Program-made: the position numbers and the translations under genes | The notes under the pieces: model-generated | The model's input: only the letters and a program-made list of their open reading frames with translations | What the model was told of the DNA's origin: nothing | Databases searched by the model: none | From: Singulisphaera acidiphila DSM 18658 | Lineage (GTDB): Bacteria; Planctomycetota; Planctomycetia; Isosphaerales; Isosphaeraceae | Reading direction: 5' to 3' | DNA length: 39,149 nucleotides | NCBI RefSeq assembly: GCF_000242455.2 | Contig: NC_019894.1 | Location: 1-39,149, forward strand | Shown: positions 1-7,852 of the stretch, one piece after another | How the letters are laid out: each line of letters starts with the position of its first letter | Position numbering within the stretch: the stretch's first letter is position 1

Positions 1-2
1 TC

Positions 3-62
3 CAGGAGCCCATGCGGTTGCTTGGTTCGATCGAGGCGACCGTCAACCGCCGCTCGGAGTAG
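3..62 (+). CDS. possible 3' end of a gene truncated by the window edge
   Basis: Reading from base 3 gives an open frame of 19 codons ending in TAG at 60-62, with a protein-like composition (PMRLLGSIEATVNRRSE). No start is visible because the window begins here. It converges on the higBA-type pair. The frame is too short to identify and may be chance. Confidence 0.2.
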   Translation, partial: QEPMRLLGSIEATVNRRSE

Positions 63-83
63 ACACCCCGGCGAGTCATCGGC

Positions 84-515
84 TCAGGAGCCGATGAAGA
101 CCGCCGGGCTGACGTGGAAGTGACGCGACAGGGTCTCGATGTGCCGTCGGTTGAGGCCTCGTTTCCCGGAGAGGATCTCGGAGACGGTGGAGACCGCGAT
201 GCCGGTCTCGGTGGCCACCGCGGCTTGGGTCGTCCCCTTGGCGTCGATCAGATGGCGGAGCATTTCCCCATCGGTAACCGGCGGCCTAGGGTGATGCTCG
301 GTTTCGTATTTCGAGATTAGGTCCCCCAGGACTTCGAGGTAATCATCCTCGTCGGTGCTCAACTCCTCCTGATCAATCAGGGAATTGAGTACCGAGATTG
401 CGTTCGTGAGTTCATCCTCCGAACGGATTGGTCGAAGCGGGAACCGAAGGACCAGTTCGAGGTAGCGGTCTGTGACTTTAGCGCCGCTTGCGGCGAGTTG
501 AAGCTTTTTTTTCAT
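84..515 (-). CDS. higA: HigA-type antitoxin (XRE-family HTH)
   Basis: A 143-aa antitoxin of the HigA (YgjM-like) type that should neutralise the HigB toxin and repress the operon. Residues 1-80 form the N-terminal helical part; a helix-turn-helix covers about 95-120 (TQAAVATETGIAVSTVSEIL, then SGKRGLNRRH). The protein ends SPAVFIGS, close to the SPALFID ending recalled for E. coli HigA. I chose the ATG at 515 (MKKKLQLAAS) over the open frame reaching 608: it has AAGGA 13 nt upstream and gives the usual family length. The gene overlaps the 3' end of the toxin gene by 38 nt, so the two are translationally linked, in the toxin-first order typical of higBA. Confidence 0.88.
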   Translation of the reverse strand: MKKKLQLAASGAKVTDRYLELVLRFPLRPIRSEDELTNAISVLNSLIDQEELSTDEDDYLEVLGDLISKYETEHHPRPPVTDGEMLRHLIDAKGTTQAAVATETGIAVSTVSEILSGKRGLNRRHIETLSRHFHVSPAVFIGS

Positions 516-861
516 GGCTTGGTTTGTCCTTGGCAGGACGTTCCTTTTCTGGATGTTTCGCTTTGGGTTGCTCCTCTTGTTTCCAGGTTCCCAGGTTGTA
601 TTCGGCATGGGTCAAGACATGGCGGACGTACAGTTTTCCTCGGTTGTAATGGATGGAAACGATAAGACGGTACTTGTTGCGGCAGATATTGAAGACCGTG
701 AATTTGCCAACCTGGTCGGCGTCCGTATAGACCTCGCGGACGCCTGCAAACTTCGTCCAATCGTTATTCGATGCGTTCCGGAACCAAGCTTGAAGCTCCT
801 TTCTCGCATCTGAATGGATGGCTCCGAAGTCACGAAGTGGCTTCTCGGAAATGACGTGCAT
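478..861 (-). CDS. higB: HigB-type mRNA interferase toxin with a long basic tail
   Basis: A 127-aa RelE-superfamily toxin of the HigB type, expected to cleave mRNA on the ribosome. Residues 1-95 carry the family pattern: MHVISEKPLRDF at the start, KFTVFNICRNKYRLIV in the central strands, and YVRHVLTHAEYN near the C-terminus, all close to E. coli HigB. The family is usually about 95-105 aa. Here an extra tail of about 30 residues follows, rich in Lys, Glu, Pro and Arg and ending STRRKRR; its DNA overlaps the antitoxin start. The tail could bind nucleic acid or simply reflect the overlap. It is the first gene of the operon, with HigA downstream. Confidence 0.88.
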   Translation of the reverse strand: MHVISEKPLRDFGAIHSDARKELQAWFRNASNNDWTKFAGVREVYTDADQVGKFTVFNICRNKYRLIVSIHYNRGKLYVRHVLTHAEYNLGTWKQEEQPKAKHPEKERPAKDKPSHEKKASTRRKRR

Positions 862-1102
862 GATCAGGTGGCCTCAAATGTATGCGTGTCTGTTTTGCGT
901 TTAACATGCGAGTATCCTCGTGCTGAACCGTGGGGTGTAATCCCTGCTAGTTGATGCGACGCGATGAGTGACAAGGACTGACGATCCCTGTCACCAGTGC
1001 CGAGCGAGGCTTAAATTCCCCGTCTCTCGGTGGGCGGACCGGCGGGCGAGAGACTGAATGTCCTCTTGCCGCGTTCCATTGTGCTTCGCAAGACGCGAAT
1101 TG

Positions 1103-1410
1103 TCAAGATCGCCATTCGCGTTTTGCGAACGAGGACGCTTTGCCGAGGGACTTCTTTGCCATGATATCCCGGGTGAGCCGCTGGCGAGTCCAACTCCCGG
1201 GCCTGCTCGACGTCCCGGTGTCACGCCTTAGTCTGAGTGGTTCCCTTGGCCCGGATCAGATTCTCGCCATTGCGGCCCGAGACGACACAGACCCGCTCGC
1301 CCGATGCGGCGATGAACGCGGCATTCCGATCGACCAGCCGGCTCGGTTCAACGTAATGAGGGCCTCGGCAATGTCCTCCACGGTCCGCTCTTCTGAGTAG
1401 TGAGACGCCA
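1103..1410 (-). pseudogene. decayed gene fragments
   Basis: On the minus strand a protein-like stretch (YSEERTVEDIAEALITLN, from about 1399) runs into a stop-bound frame, while the adjacent frame continues with DRNAAFIAASGERVCVVSG and ends at 1221. A single-base frameshift near 1350 would join them. Just downstream a short frame (MAKKSLGKASSFAKREWRS, 1162 to 1103) stops early. This looks like an inactivated gene or genes. The family is not recognised. The rest of 862-1592 shows no intact gene. Confidence 0.3.
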
Positions 1411-1592
1411 GGGCCTGTCACGATAAGTGATTCGACTGGCCTGGCTGACGGGGTCATACTGAGCTCGTATACAACCGCCTCTCTATGAAGTAAGGTGCAC
1501 ACCACGCCTGGCCGGCCGCAGAGCATCCCGCCTAACCCCTGGCGGCCGGTATACAAGCATCGGTGCCGCTGGCCAGACTTACGATGGCTCGC

Positions 1593-1979
1593 CTATGGTT
1601 TCCCTCCACGACCCTGATTAATGGCCCTGACCGTGGATACCTGCCAGACAACAAAGGCTGTTCTGGTCGCTAGCTCATGGAGTGTCACCTTCAACGGTCC
1701 GAGCATCACGAAGAGTGTTGTCATGGAAACGCATGCCATGAGCGCAGCGCGACGAGTCGCTGCGTCACAGTGATTCAAATGGGCGACGGCACTGACTCGC
1801 AACCCCTCCAGGTAGGCGCGCAGCCACTTACGATGCCCTTGACACGGGCTTGAACGTCTATCAGACTTGCGCTGCACGATTGATCTCTCCTCTGGTGTCA
1901 ACTCAGCGGGAATGACGATCGTCTTGAGGGCCGTGTGCCGTGTGGTATGAACACACGGGATGAACACACGAGCCCTCAT
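1593..1979 (-). CDS. doubtful hypothetical protein
   Basis: An open frame of 128 codons with a short sensible stretch (TIVIPAELTPEERSIVQRKS) but no recognisable domain. I see no convincing ribosome-binding site, and the flanking DNA is decayed. It could be a remnant or a chance frame. Confidence 0.22.
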   Translation of the reverse strand: MRARVFIPCVHTTRHTALKTIVIPAELTPEERSIVQRKSDRRSSPCQGHRKWLRAYLEGLRVSAVAHLNHCDAATRRAALMACVSMTTLFVMLGPLKVTLHELATRTAFVVWQVSTVRAINQGRGGKP

Positions 1980-2320
1980 TTATTGCCTAGATGCTCTGAA
2001 CCCATTCTAACAAAGTCTTTCTAGTCCCCCAGCAGCAACGCACCGTAATGAACAAAGGTGGTCTAATCGTGATCCTTGGTTCCTGCGCCATTCGCTCGCA
2101 CCGAGTCCCTAATATCCCGGTCACTTTCATCGCCATGGGGCCACTTTGAGTTCCTCGAGAGCCTCGACGCGGGAAGCCATTTCACCCACAATCGTTCTGT
2201 ACTGGTTCTCCGGTTATTTGGGCCTTGCCGGCTTGCTCGTATCGTTCGTCGTCAACTCATCGGCGATTGAGCGAAGAAGCTGGTGACGAATCCCCTGAAA
2301 TTGTCTCGTCCAACATTGGA

Positions 2321-2599
2321 TTATCGGGGTGGCCGTCCCATTCTCCTCACGAGATCATGCCAGGAAGATAATGCTCCCAAGTTCACATGAACGTGCGTGC
2401 TCGACTTCTTGCTGGTGTACCCTAAGTCAAAGCTTTCCACAAGAGTCGAAGCCAAGCGGAAGAATTCCACCAATACGAACCAACCCATGCCCCTAGATAA
2501 CGGCTTTACGGGATAGGATTTCCAGGCGATCGTCTCGCGATTTCGGAATATCATGTCCGAAAACAGCTGACCCTCGACGCGAAGACGCCGAACCCCCAA
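2321..2599 (-). CDS. doubtful hypothetical protein
   Basis: An open frame of 92 codons with mixed composition (GWFVLVEFFRLASTLVESF in the middle). No family, no clear ribosome-binding site and no conserved neighbour. It lies in the same decayed interval as the fragments around it. Confidence 0.18.
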   Translation of the reverse strand: MGVRRLRVEGQLFSDMIFRNRETIAWKSYPVKPLSRGMGWFVLVEFFRLASTLVESFDLGYTSKKSSTHVHVNLGALSSWHDLVRRMGRPPR

Positions 2600-2648
2600 A
2601 CCACGTTTTCAGGAAGACGCCCTACCTGGAAGGTGTCTCACGGGCGGT

Positions 2649-3100
2649 GTCTCACGCTTCCTCGGCCGCGTCCCCGAGCCGGAGGAACTCCCGGAATCGG
2701 CAGATCCACTGCCCCTCGAGCGCGATCTTGCGGACCTCGAGCCGCCAGAGCTGGGCTGGGCCGCGCTTGCTGGGGATCGACCCAGTAAGGCCACGCCGAC
2801 GACCTGGCCGCGCTCAACGCGACGAACCCGGCCAGGGCTGTAGAAGCCGAAGGGGACCGGTCCCCCGCCTTCGCTGGCTGGCCTGATTGGATCTCGGGCT
2901 TCTACTGGATGCGCACGCCGGCCGTTAAGCCAGAGCCACGGATGACTCTGGCCGAACTGGCGCGGGTCGTTCGAGTCGTTTTGGCCGACCGCCCGGACCA
3001 GGTCGAGGAGCGGCTGAACATCCTCAAGGGCTACACCGAGCATGCGCCGGCCTGGGGACTGCCGGAGCCGGAGATGACGACTGCCGGTCGGTGGGCCTGA
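2649..3100 (+). pseudogene. frameshifted hypothetical gene
   Basis: Two protein-like frames join across a frameshift near 2800. The first reads VSRFLGRVPEPEELPESADP and continues to about ELGWAALAG; the second picks up with ADDLAALNATNPARAVEAEG and runs to TTAGRWA before TGA at 3100. The second part contains LAELARVVRVVLADRPDQVE. No start codon with a good ribosome-binding site is obvious, so the 5' end may also be missing. The original function is not recognised. Confidence 0.4.
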
Positions 3101-3145
3101 TCGCTCCGGGGCCCTCGGTCATGTCCGAGGGCTTTCCCAACAACA

Positions 3146-4147
3146 TCAGATGGTCGCCGCATCCCTGTCTCTCGTCGCCGATCGAGGCAAGGCCGAATGG
3201 TCGGCTCCGCGACCAGATTGACAGTCGTTCTCGACTTCCTCGTGAGCCTGATTGGCCTCAATCGCCTCGAGCGTCCTGATGAAATACGACCCCAGGACGC
3301 CGATCTTGTTCTTGGCGATCTTCCCGTACGTCCCATCGAATGCCTGCATGTACGTCTCTTGCGAGAGCTCGCCATTTTGCACGCGCCAAAGAAGCTGGCA
3401 GTGCTTCTTTACGCTGTGATCGTCCAGGAGCAGTTCGGCTACCTTCGTTGCGATCCGAATCACTGCTTGTCGAGCGGGCTTCCCATTGAGGTCGACCAGT
3501 TTGGCGAGCTGTTCTGCTAGGTCGGCCTGGCAGGCGTCCCTGCTTTCGCTCGTCGTGGCCTCTTCCCGTACGTCACCCTCGCCGCTTGTCGTCTCCGGCC
3601 ACCCAACAACAGGTAACGTTATTTCGTGAGCGACGGAGTTGCTCGTTTCTTGCAAACGCAAATTGTTATTATTCTTGTTCTTTATTAATTCTGATGCGGA
3701 TTTCTGCACGCTATGAGCGTGTGATTCTGCATGCAATGAATGCAGATTATCGCACTCTAGAATGGCCGCAGTCGCTTTGGCAACGGCTTCGGCTGAGTCG
3801 GCCGCCGGCTTCGTTGGGTCGATCCGACGGAGCATGATAATCCCGCGTCGTTCGCGACGTTTGGGGTCGCTGAATACCCGCTTGATCCATCTTGTCTCGG
3901 CGGGGTCCTGAGGGGACTCCAGATCGTTTAACGCGTCCTGGACCGAGCGAAGGCATTTGCCCGTGATTTCGACGAGCCGATCGTTGCTTGGCCAGCAATA
4001 GCTACGCTCCCTCGCCATGCCCTCGAGAACCAAGAGCATTACGCGTGCCCGGTCGCTCATCCGAATCTCGGAGAATGAGAAGACCGGAAGCATGATGGCC
4101 CATTCTCTGCCTTGGCCCTTCGGTGACGACACCCGACGCTTACCCAT
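3146..4147 (-). CDS. winged-helix (HTH_36-like) protein, possibly replication-associated
   Basis: A 333-aa protein. Residues about 30-110 look like the HTH_36 winged helix of plasmid and phage replication proteins: SDRARVMLLVLEGMARERSY, then CWPSNDRLVEITGKCLRSVQ. The middle (about 125-215) is a low-complexity linker with an Asn/Lys run (KNKNNNN). The C-terminal part is helical (VIRIATKVAELLLDDHSVKK). Such proteins often bind origins or load replication factors, but no replication initiator family can be named from sequence alone. It lies 83 nt downstream of another winged-helix gene on the same strand, probably in one operon. An internal ATG at 4093 is an alternative start. Confidence 0.65.
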   Translation of the reverse strand: MGKRRVSSPKGQGREWAIMLPVFSFSEIRMSDRARVMLLVLEGMARERSYCWPSNDRLVEITGKCLRSVQDALNDLESPQDPAETRWIKRVFSDPKRRERRGIIMLRRIDPTKPAADSAEAVAKATAAILECDNLHSLHAESHAHSVQKSASELIKNKNNNNLRLQETSNSVAHEITLPVVGWPETTSGEGDVREEATTSESRDACQADLAEQLAKLVDLNGKPARQAVIRIATKVAELLLDDHSVKKHCQLLWRVQNGELSQETYMQAFDGTYGKIAKNKIGVLGSYFIRTLEAIEANQAHEEVENDCQSGRGADHSALPRSATRDRDAATI

Positions 4148-4230
4148 GGTTCACATCTCTCGCATCTGCGTGCCAAGTCGGTCCAGATTCAGAAGGCCAG
4201 GACGTCGGCCCGTTTGGTCATATGCCACGA

Positions 4231-4599
4231 TCACGCGAGCTCGGCAATCAGATGTTCGACGCGGCCCCGGATCGAGACTGAATGAGGGCTGAGTTGCGGA
4301 TACGTCTTGGGGTGGAGGTAGTAACTGATAATCCAGGTATCCACAAGTTCTGCTTCGTCGTCGAGGAAGACGATGCTCCGTCCACTCAGCCACTGCGACG
4401 AGTAGAAAACGGCAACGCGTTCCTCCTGTTCGAGATGCCGGATATAGCGACGGACGGTCCTGGCCGATCGGCCGGCGTTTACCGCGATCGCCAGATCTGA
4501 CTCATTGCAAGCCAGGGCATCTTCGTCAGAGAGCCAGTGGAGCGCGAGTAAGACCCGGTTGTACGACTGCTGCTCCGTGATCGTGCGATATCGCTTCAT
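4231..4599 (-). CDS. small winged-helix DNA-binding protein
   Basis: A 122-aa protein starting MKRYRTITEQQ. Residues about 12-70 carry a winged-helix pattern: YNRVLLALHWLSDEDALAC, then LAIAVNAGRSARTVRRYIRH. I chose the ATG at 4599 over an in-frame start further up because the domain begins here and the upstream residues look non-coding. It is followed after 83 nt by the larger winged-helix gene, so the pair may be a regulator plus a replication-related protein. Target unknown. Confidence 0.6.
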   Translation of the reverse strand: MKRYRTITEQQSYNRVLLALHWLSDEDALACNESDLAIAVNAGRSARTVRRYIRHLEQEERVAVFYSSQWLSGRSIVFLDDEAELVDTWIISYYLHPKTYPQLSPHSVSIRGRVEHLIAELA

Positions 4600-4715
4600 G
4601 AGGTCTATCCCTTTGGATTCCACTCCTCCTCGGGTCATCCGCGCCAACCCCGCGCGTAACACAAGTGGTTGCCCAGCAGTTTCAGGCCGGCCGTTCCTTA
4701 ATGAGAGACGCGTCC

Positions 4716-4943
4716 TTACCGTAGGGGCGGCAGACGAAACCCTCTGTCGGTCGCCAACAGTTTCATCGCCTCACGAAACAGGTCGGCCTCGGTTCCGCCG
4801 AGTTGCTCAGCGAAGGACCCCATCCAGGTCTTGTATTCCGGTGTCACCTTCACGGCGAACGTCGTGTTGATTCGCCCGGGCCCCGATCCCTTGGGTCGGC
4901 CTGAGCCGCTACGTGGGCCGCCTCGCTTCTTCGGTTCAGCCAT
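4716..4943 (-). CDS. small basic protein, ribbon-helix-helix-like C-terminus
   Basis: A 75-aa protein starting MAEPKKRGGPRSGSGRPKGS: a Gly/Arg/Lys-rich basic N-terminus, then TTFAVKVTPEYKTWMGSFAE and a helix ending LFREAMKLLATDRG. A basic tail followed by one strand and two helices resembles small ribbon-helix-helix regulators used in plasmid copy control, though the match is weak. The ATG at 4943 is preferred to one six codons upstream. It is transcribed toward the winged-helix pair, with 116 nt between. Confidence 0.55.
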   Translation of the reverse strand: MAEPKKRGGPRSGSGRPKGSGPGRINTTFAVKVTPEYKTWMGSFAEQLGGTEADLFREAMKLLATDRGFRLPPLR

Positions 4944-5098
4944 TTCTAGTACCGCGCCCATCGCATCCCCTCCGAGCCTGATCGGGTTGTACCTTGCCCT
5001 GCTCGATTGTATCCCCGGTCTGACGTAAGGTCAAACTGAGGTGACTACCCGAATTCGATTGGCTCGAAGAAAACACCGAGTTTGTGTTTGATTTCCGG

Positions 5099-5127
5099 TT
5101 GACACCCAAGTGAAACCGGCGTATATT
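5099..5127 (+). promoter_or_regulatory. sigma70-type promoter of the small-gene cluster
   Basis: TTGACA at 5099-5104, a 17-nt spacer, and TATATT at 5122-5127: one mismatch from the vegetative consensus. It lies 109 nt upstream of the first gene and is the clearest promoter seen in the window. It should start transcription near 5134. Confidence 0.7.
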
Positions 5128-5168
5128 TCAATTGTCGGTTGGGGGCTGGCCTCGACTGAAACGAAAAT

Positions 5169-5202
5169 GGGCCGGAACGGTGCTTGTAACACCGCCCGGC
5201 CC
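5169..5202 (+). promoter_or_regulatory. leader hairpin in the 5' UTR
   Basis: GGGCCGG (5169-5175) pairs with CCGGCCC (5196-5202) and CGGTG with CACCG inside it, around the loop CTTGTAA. No T-run follows, so it looks like a stabilising or regulatory leader hairpin. It ends 33 nt before the first start codon. Confidence 0.55.
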
Positions 5203-5235
5203 GCAGGAAACGCCTGAATCAAGCAGGAGTCTCCC

Positions 5236-5505
5236 ATGTCCATGCTAACCGCAACCACGCCCCAAGTCATCCGCTCTTTCTCTCGCACGCTCACCCCAGT
5301 TCGTGAGGCTCGTCGCACCCCTAAGGCCCCCGGCCGATTCGGTGTCGGCATTCTCGCCGCCCGCCCAACATATACCGCTCCCATCACCACCGCCGACGAG
5401 GCTTGGTACATCGAGCAGTTCGCCGCCTCGGAGGACCGCCACTACGACGCCATGGAGGCCGACGCCATCGGCCTGGCCCGGGTCGACATGGGTCTTTGCT
5501 TCTGA
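5236..5505 (+). CDS. small hypothetical protein, first gene of the cluster
   Basis: An 89-aa protein starting MSMLTATTPQVIRS, preceded by an AGGAG ribosome-binding site. The N-terminal half is basic and Pro-rich (RTLTPVREARRTPKAPGRF); the C-terminal half is acidic (WYIEQFAASEDRHYDAMEAD). No family recognised. It is the first gene behind the promoter at 5099 and is followed by a GC hairpin. Confidence 0.6.
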   Translation: MSMLTATTPQVIRSFSRTLTPVREARRTPKAPGRFGVGILAARPTYTAPITTADEAWYIEQFAASEDRHYDAMEADAIGLARVDMGLCF

Positions 5506-5513
5506 GTCACGAT

Positions 5514-5555
5514 CGGGGCGGGGAGTGTCTCCCCTGCCCCCTCTCTTCCGCCCCG
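5514..5555 (+). terminator. GC-rich hairpin after the first gene of the cluster
   Basis: CGGGGCGG (5514-5521) pairs with CCGCCCCG (5548-5555); GGGAG and CTCCC form an alternative inner hairpin around TGT. There is no T-run, so it is a partial terminator or an mRNA-stabilising element. Confidence 0.4.
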
Positions 5556-5581
5556 CGACGCCGAAGACAAGGAGCCCGATC

Positions 5582-5800
5582 ATGGCCACCGCCAAGACGA
5601 CCCGAAGCCTGAGAGTGACTTGCCCGTTCTGTGCGGACGCCGACGCGACCCTGACGCTCGATCTGAATGACCTGGGTGTCATCTCATGCAGCGGCTGCGA
5701 CGAGACGTTCAGCGCCCAGTTGGCCTACGATAAAGCCGCGGAACTGGCGACCCGGTGGTCGCAGGTCGTCGCCTGGGTCGACAGTGCCCCGGTCGTCTGA
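5582..5800 (+). CDS. small zinc-ribbon protein
   Basis: A 72-aa protein with one zinc-ribbon pattern: CPFC at about residues 14-17 and CSGC at about 34-37, separated by two predicted strands (ADATLTLDLNDLGVI). The rest is a short helix (AAELATRWSQVVAWVD). Two CxxC knuckles of this kind bind one Zn ion and usually mediate nucleic-acid or protein contacts. The start ATG follows AAGGAGCCCGATC, a good ribosome-binding site. It is the second gene of the cluster. Confidence 0.68.
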   Translation: MATAKTTRSLRVTCPFCADADATLTLDLNDLGVISCSGCDETFSAQLAYDKAAELATRWSQVVAWVDSAPVV

Positions 5801-5844
5801 CGTGAGAGGCGACGTGTCTATGTGGCACATCGCCAGAACGAAGT

Positions 5845-5879
5845 GAGGCCGGACGGAGTTCGTGCCTCCATCCGGCCTC
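5845..5879 (+). terminator. terminator-like hairpin
   Basis: A perfect 9-bp stem, GAGGCCGGA (5845-5853) with TCCGGCCTC (5871-5879), between the zinc-ribbon gene and the next. Only a weak T content follows, so termination is probably partial. Confidence 0.45.
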
Positions 5880-5888
5880 GGTTGCCCC

Positions 5889-6052
5889 CGTGTCCCCTGT
5901 GTGAAGGAACGAAAGCTCATGTCGAGTTTACAGTCTCTGAACGGCCACGCCAACGTTACCAACCGCGTGTCCCCTGTGTGAAGGAACGAAAGCTCATGTC
6001 GAGTTTACAGTCTCTGAACGGCCACGCCAACGTTACCAACCGCGTGTCCCCT
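5889..6052 (+). repeat. 77-bp tandem duplication covering a ribosome-binding site and start codon
   Basis: Bases 5889-5965 are repeated exactly as 5966-6042, and the first 10 bases recur once more at 6043-6052. Each unit contains AAGGA and an ATG. Because 77 is not a multiple of three, the ATG of the first unit (5919) reads into a stop in the second unit, and only the second ATG (5996) enters the long gene. Confidence 0.95.
5919..5981 (+). CDS. 20-codon leader peptide created by the duplication
   Basis: The first repeat unit carries the same AAGGA and ATG as the real gene, reading MSSLQSLNGHANVTNRVSPV and then TGA at 5979-5981. The peptide repeats the N-terminus of the downstream protein. 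It is likely translated, since its ribosome-binding site is identical, and it may lower or couple translation of the gene at 5996. No function beyond that is claimed. Confidence 0.3.
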   Translation: MSSLQSLNGHANVTNRVSPV

Positions 6053-6667
6053 CTGCTCAACATCGTCGATCCCGTCGAGGCGATCGCCAAGCCGACCCGC
6101 AAGGCGAAGGGCAAAGCCAAGTCGACAAAGCCCGAGCGGCGGATCGTCCGGGTCGGCCGCGCGAAGCTCACCAGCGACACTGACCCCGCGGCCCTCCTCG
6201 ATTGGTACCCGAAGTACATGGCGGCCATGATCGTCGACGATGCGGCCGAAGCGTACGACAAGGCGATCGCCGACAATGCCCACATCCTCCAGGCATACGA
6301 CGCCGAGGCCGGCTTGATTTCACGGGAGGATTACGAGCGATTGCGAGAGGAAAGCAAGGCCGCCGAAGCCCTCGCCAAGCCCCTCATCGAATACGCCGCC
6401 TTCCGGCAGGACAGCGCCCGCGAGCAGTTGATCGAGGCAGTGTTCGAAGCGGCCTTCGTGTTCGGGGAGATCGGCGAGGGGTTTAACAGGTACAAGCTGC
6501 ATGGGGACCCGATCGGAGTCCAGACCAGCGCCTACACGGTATGGATCACTCCAGGTCGCGGCGAGCAGGGCGAGACGTTGACCCATCGCGACGACCTGAT
6601 CGTCACCGTCATCGAGATGGGCAAGGTCTGCGTGTGCGACTGGGAGTCGAGCTTGAAGCCCTCCTGA
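5996..6667 (+). CDS. hypothetical protein
   Basis: A 223-aa protein. Residues 1-50 include a Lys-rich segment (KPTRKAKGKAKSTKPERR), the centre is helical and Ala/Glu-rich, and the C-terminus is strand-rich (DDLIVTVIEMGKVCVCDWES). No family recognised. I chose the ATG in the second copy of the 77-bp duplication because it is the last one with the AAGGA site; the frame stays open upstream to 5822 but that part is repeat-derived. It lies in the middle of the small-gene cluster. Confidence 0.7.
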   Translation: MSSLQSLNGHANVTNRVSPLLNIVDPVEAIAKPTRKAKGKAKSTKPERRIVRVGRAKLTSDTDPAALLDWYPKYMAAMIVDDAAEAYDKAIADNAHILQAYDAEAGLISREDYERLREESKAAEALAKPLIEYAAFRQDSAREQLIEAVFEAAFVFGEIGEGFNRYKLHGDPIGVQTSAYTVWITPGRGEQGETLTHRDDLIVTVIEMGKVCVCDWESSLKPS

Positions 6668-6682
6668 CCCGGAGGGCCGGCT

Positions 6683-6883
6683 ATGCGCCTCGTTCGCCTC
6701 GGGCGTCGATGGATCATCAACCTCGACGCTCGCCCCTCGATGCCGGGGGACACGATCCGCCTCAAGGGCGATGACGCCGAGCGGTTCTGGGAAGCCCTGG
6801 AGCAGCTCGTTGAGCCTCAGCCCTGGCACCCCATCAAGACCGGACAACCCCACCCGCGCGGCCCCCAAGGGTTCGACCGATGA
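6683..6883 (+). CDS. small hypothetical protein
   Basis: A 66-aa protein starting MRLVRLGRRWIINLD, with strands then a helix (DDAERFWEALEQLVEP) and a Pro/Gly-rich end. It looks like a compact alpha/beta fold of unknown role. Its stop overlaps the next start (ATGA at 6880-6883), so the two are translationally coupled. It starts 15 nt after the previous gene. Confidence 0.6.
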   Translation: MRLVRLGRRWIINLDARPSMPGDTIRLKGDDAERFWEALEQLVEPQPWHPIKTGQPHPRGPQGFDR

Positions 6884-7134
6884 ACAACCGGATTTCCCGC
6901 TACCTCGCGCCCCGACCGCTCGCCGCGGTCCCCACGTACATCCGCGTCCCCGGCTTCGTCGTCACCTCGATTGCCAGGCTCTGGCGCCCGGGAGACAGCG
7001 GACCCGAGGGGGTATGCCGCCTATGTGAGCGATGCTTCGCCAAGGACGACATGTGCGTCATCATGGTCGCGAAGTATGTCCCGCCGGACCAGGCCGCCGA
7101 CTTCTCGACGGTCGGCATGAAGCGGCAAACCTGA
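6880..7134 (+). CDS. small hypothetical protein with a Cys pair
   Basis: An 84-aa protein with CRLCERC at about residues 47-53, a possible metal-binding cluster, and a hydrophobic stretch DMCVIMVAKYV after it. The N-terminus is basic (MNNRISRYLAPRPL). No family recognised. It overlaps the preceding gene by ATGA, and a strong terminator hairpin follows. Confidence 0.58.
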   Translation: MNNRISRYLAPRPLAAVPTYIRVPGFVVTSIARLWRPGDSGPEGVCRLCERCFAKDDMCVIMVAKYVPPDQAADFSTVGMKRQT

Positions 7135-7144
7135 ATCCCCGATC

Positions 7145-7184
7145 GGCGCGGTACGGTTGTGAACCGGCCGCGCCCTCCTTTTCC
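7145..7184 (+). terminator. Rho-independent terminator
   Basis: GGCGCGG (7145-7151) pairs with CCGCGCC (7168-7174), with GGTT/AACC inside, followed by CTCCTTTTCC. It is a convincing intrinsic terminator inside a run of same-strand genes, suggesting graded expression. Confidence 0.65.
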
Positions 7185-7217
7185 GTCCCTTCCTGCCCCA
7201 CCCAAGGACCCCTGCCG

Positions 7218-7838
7218 ATGGCCGATATCTTCGACTTCGACGACCTGCCCGAGCTCCCCGACATCTCCGGCATTCCCAACCGGCATGATCGCCTCTTGGA
7301 GACTGGCGAGATCGTGGAGCGTTTGGTGTCCAGGACCGAAAAGATCGCCAACCTGGGCGACGGCGCCGACTCACACAAGATCCGTTTCCTGATCGACACG
7401 GTAAACCAGTTGGCGCGGATGCTGAAATGCGTGATCGACGACCAGCGGATCGATGAAGTCTTGCGCATCAAGGGAAAGACCGAGGACGAGATGCGCGAAT
7501 CATTGAAGCCCGATGATCCCGAGGGCGACCTTGCCGCCATGCTGGCCGACTCGACGCACATGATCGTGGCCGGCTACCGCGCGTCCGCCGGCCGTCTGGA
7601 CGTCGATGACGAGACGATCGCAGCCATGGTCAGGGACGCGATCAAGAACGCCTTGGAGGGCGACGGCCCCTTTGTCCTGGAAGACGACCTGGGCGACGGG
7701 CCCGGGAAGACGCCGACGATGGCCGGTGTCTTTCACGAGACCCTTGTCAGGTGCGGCGTCGACCGGTCGAACCAGCGTGAGCAAGAGCGATGGTTTGCGG
7801 TCGTCGAGAAGGCCCTTGCGGACGCACTGGCGTCCTGA
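7218..7838 (+). CDS. acidic hypothetical protein
   Basis: A 206-aa acidic protein starting MADIFDFDDLPELPDISGIP. It is mostly helical, with IRFLIDTVNQLARMLKCVID near residue 60 and an acidic, Gly-containing region around 150-165 (LEDDLGDGPGKTP). No catalytic motif or family recognised. Its net negative charge and gene order would fit a phage-like accessory or DNA-mimic protein, but that is speculation. The start has AAGGA upstream. Terminators lie on both sides. Confidence 0.65.
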   Translation: MADIFDFDDLPELPDISGIPNRHDRLLETGEIVERLVSRTEKIANLGDGADSHKIRFLIDTVNQLARMLKCVIDDQRIDEVLRIKGKTEDEMRESLKPDDPEGDLAAMLADSTHMIVAGYRASAGRLDVDDETIAAMVRDAIKNALEGDGPFVLEDDLGDGPGKTPTMAGVFHETLVRCGVDRSNQREQERWFAVVEKALADALAS

Positions 7839-7852
7839 CTCCTCTCCCCTGC

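Noticed and set aside
1487..1500. GGTGCAC half-site resembling the parS-like motif
   Set aside because: The second arm is missing; outside 10189-11170 I found no complete copy of the 15-mer.
5822..5995. N-terminal extension of the gene at 5996
   Set aside because: The in-frame extension is translated from the hairpin and the first repeat unit in a different frame from the real start; it has no ribosome-binding site and no protein-like composition.
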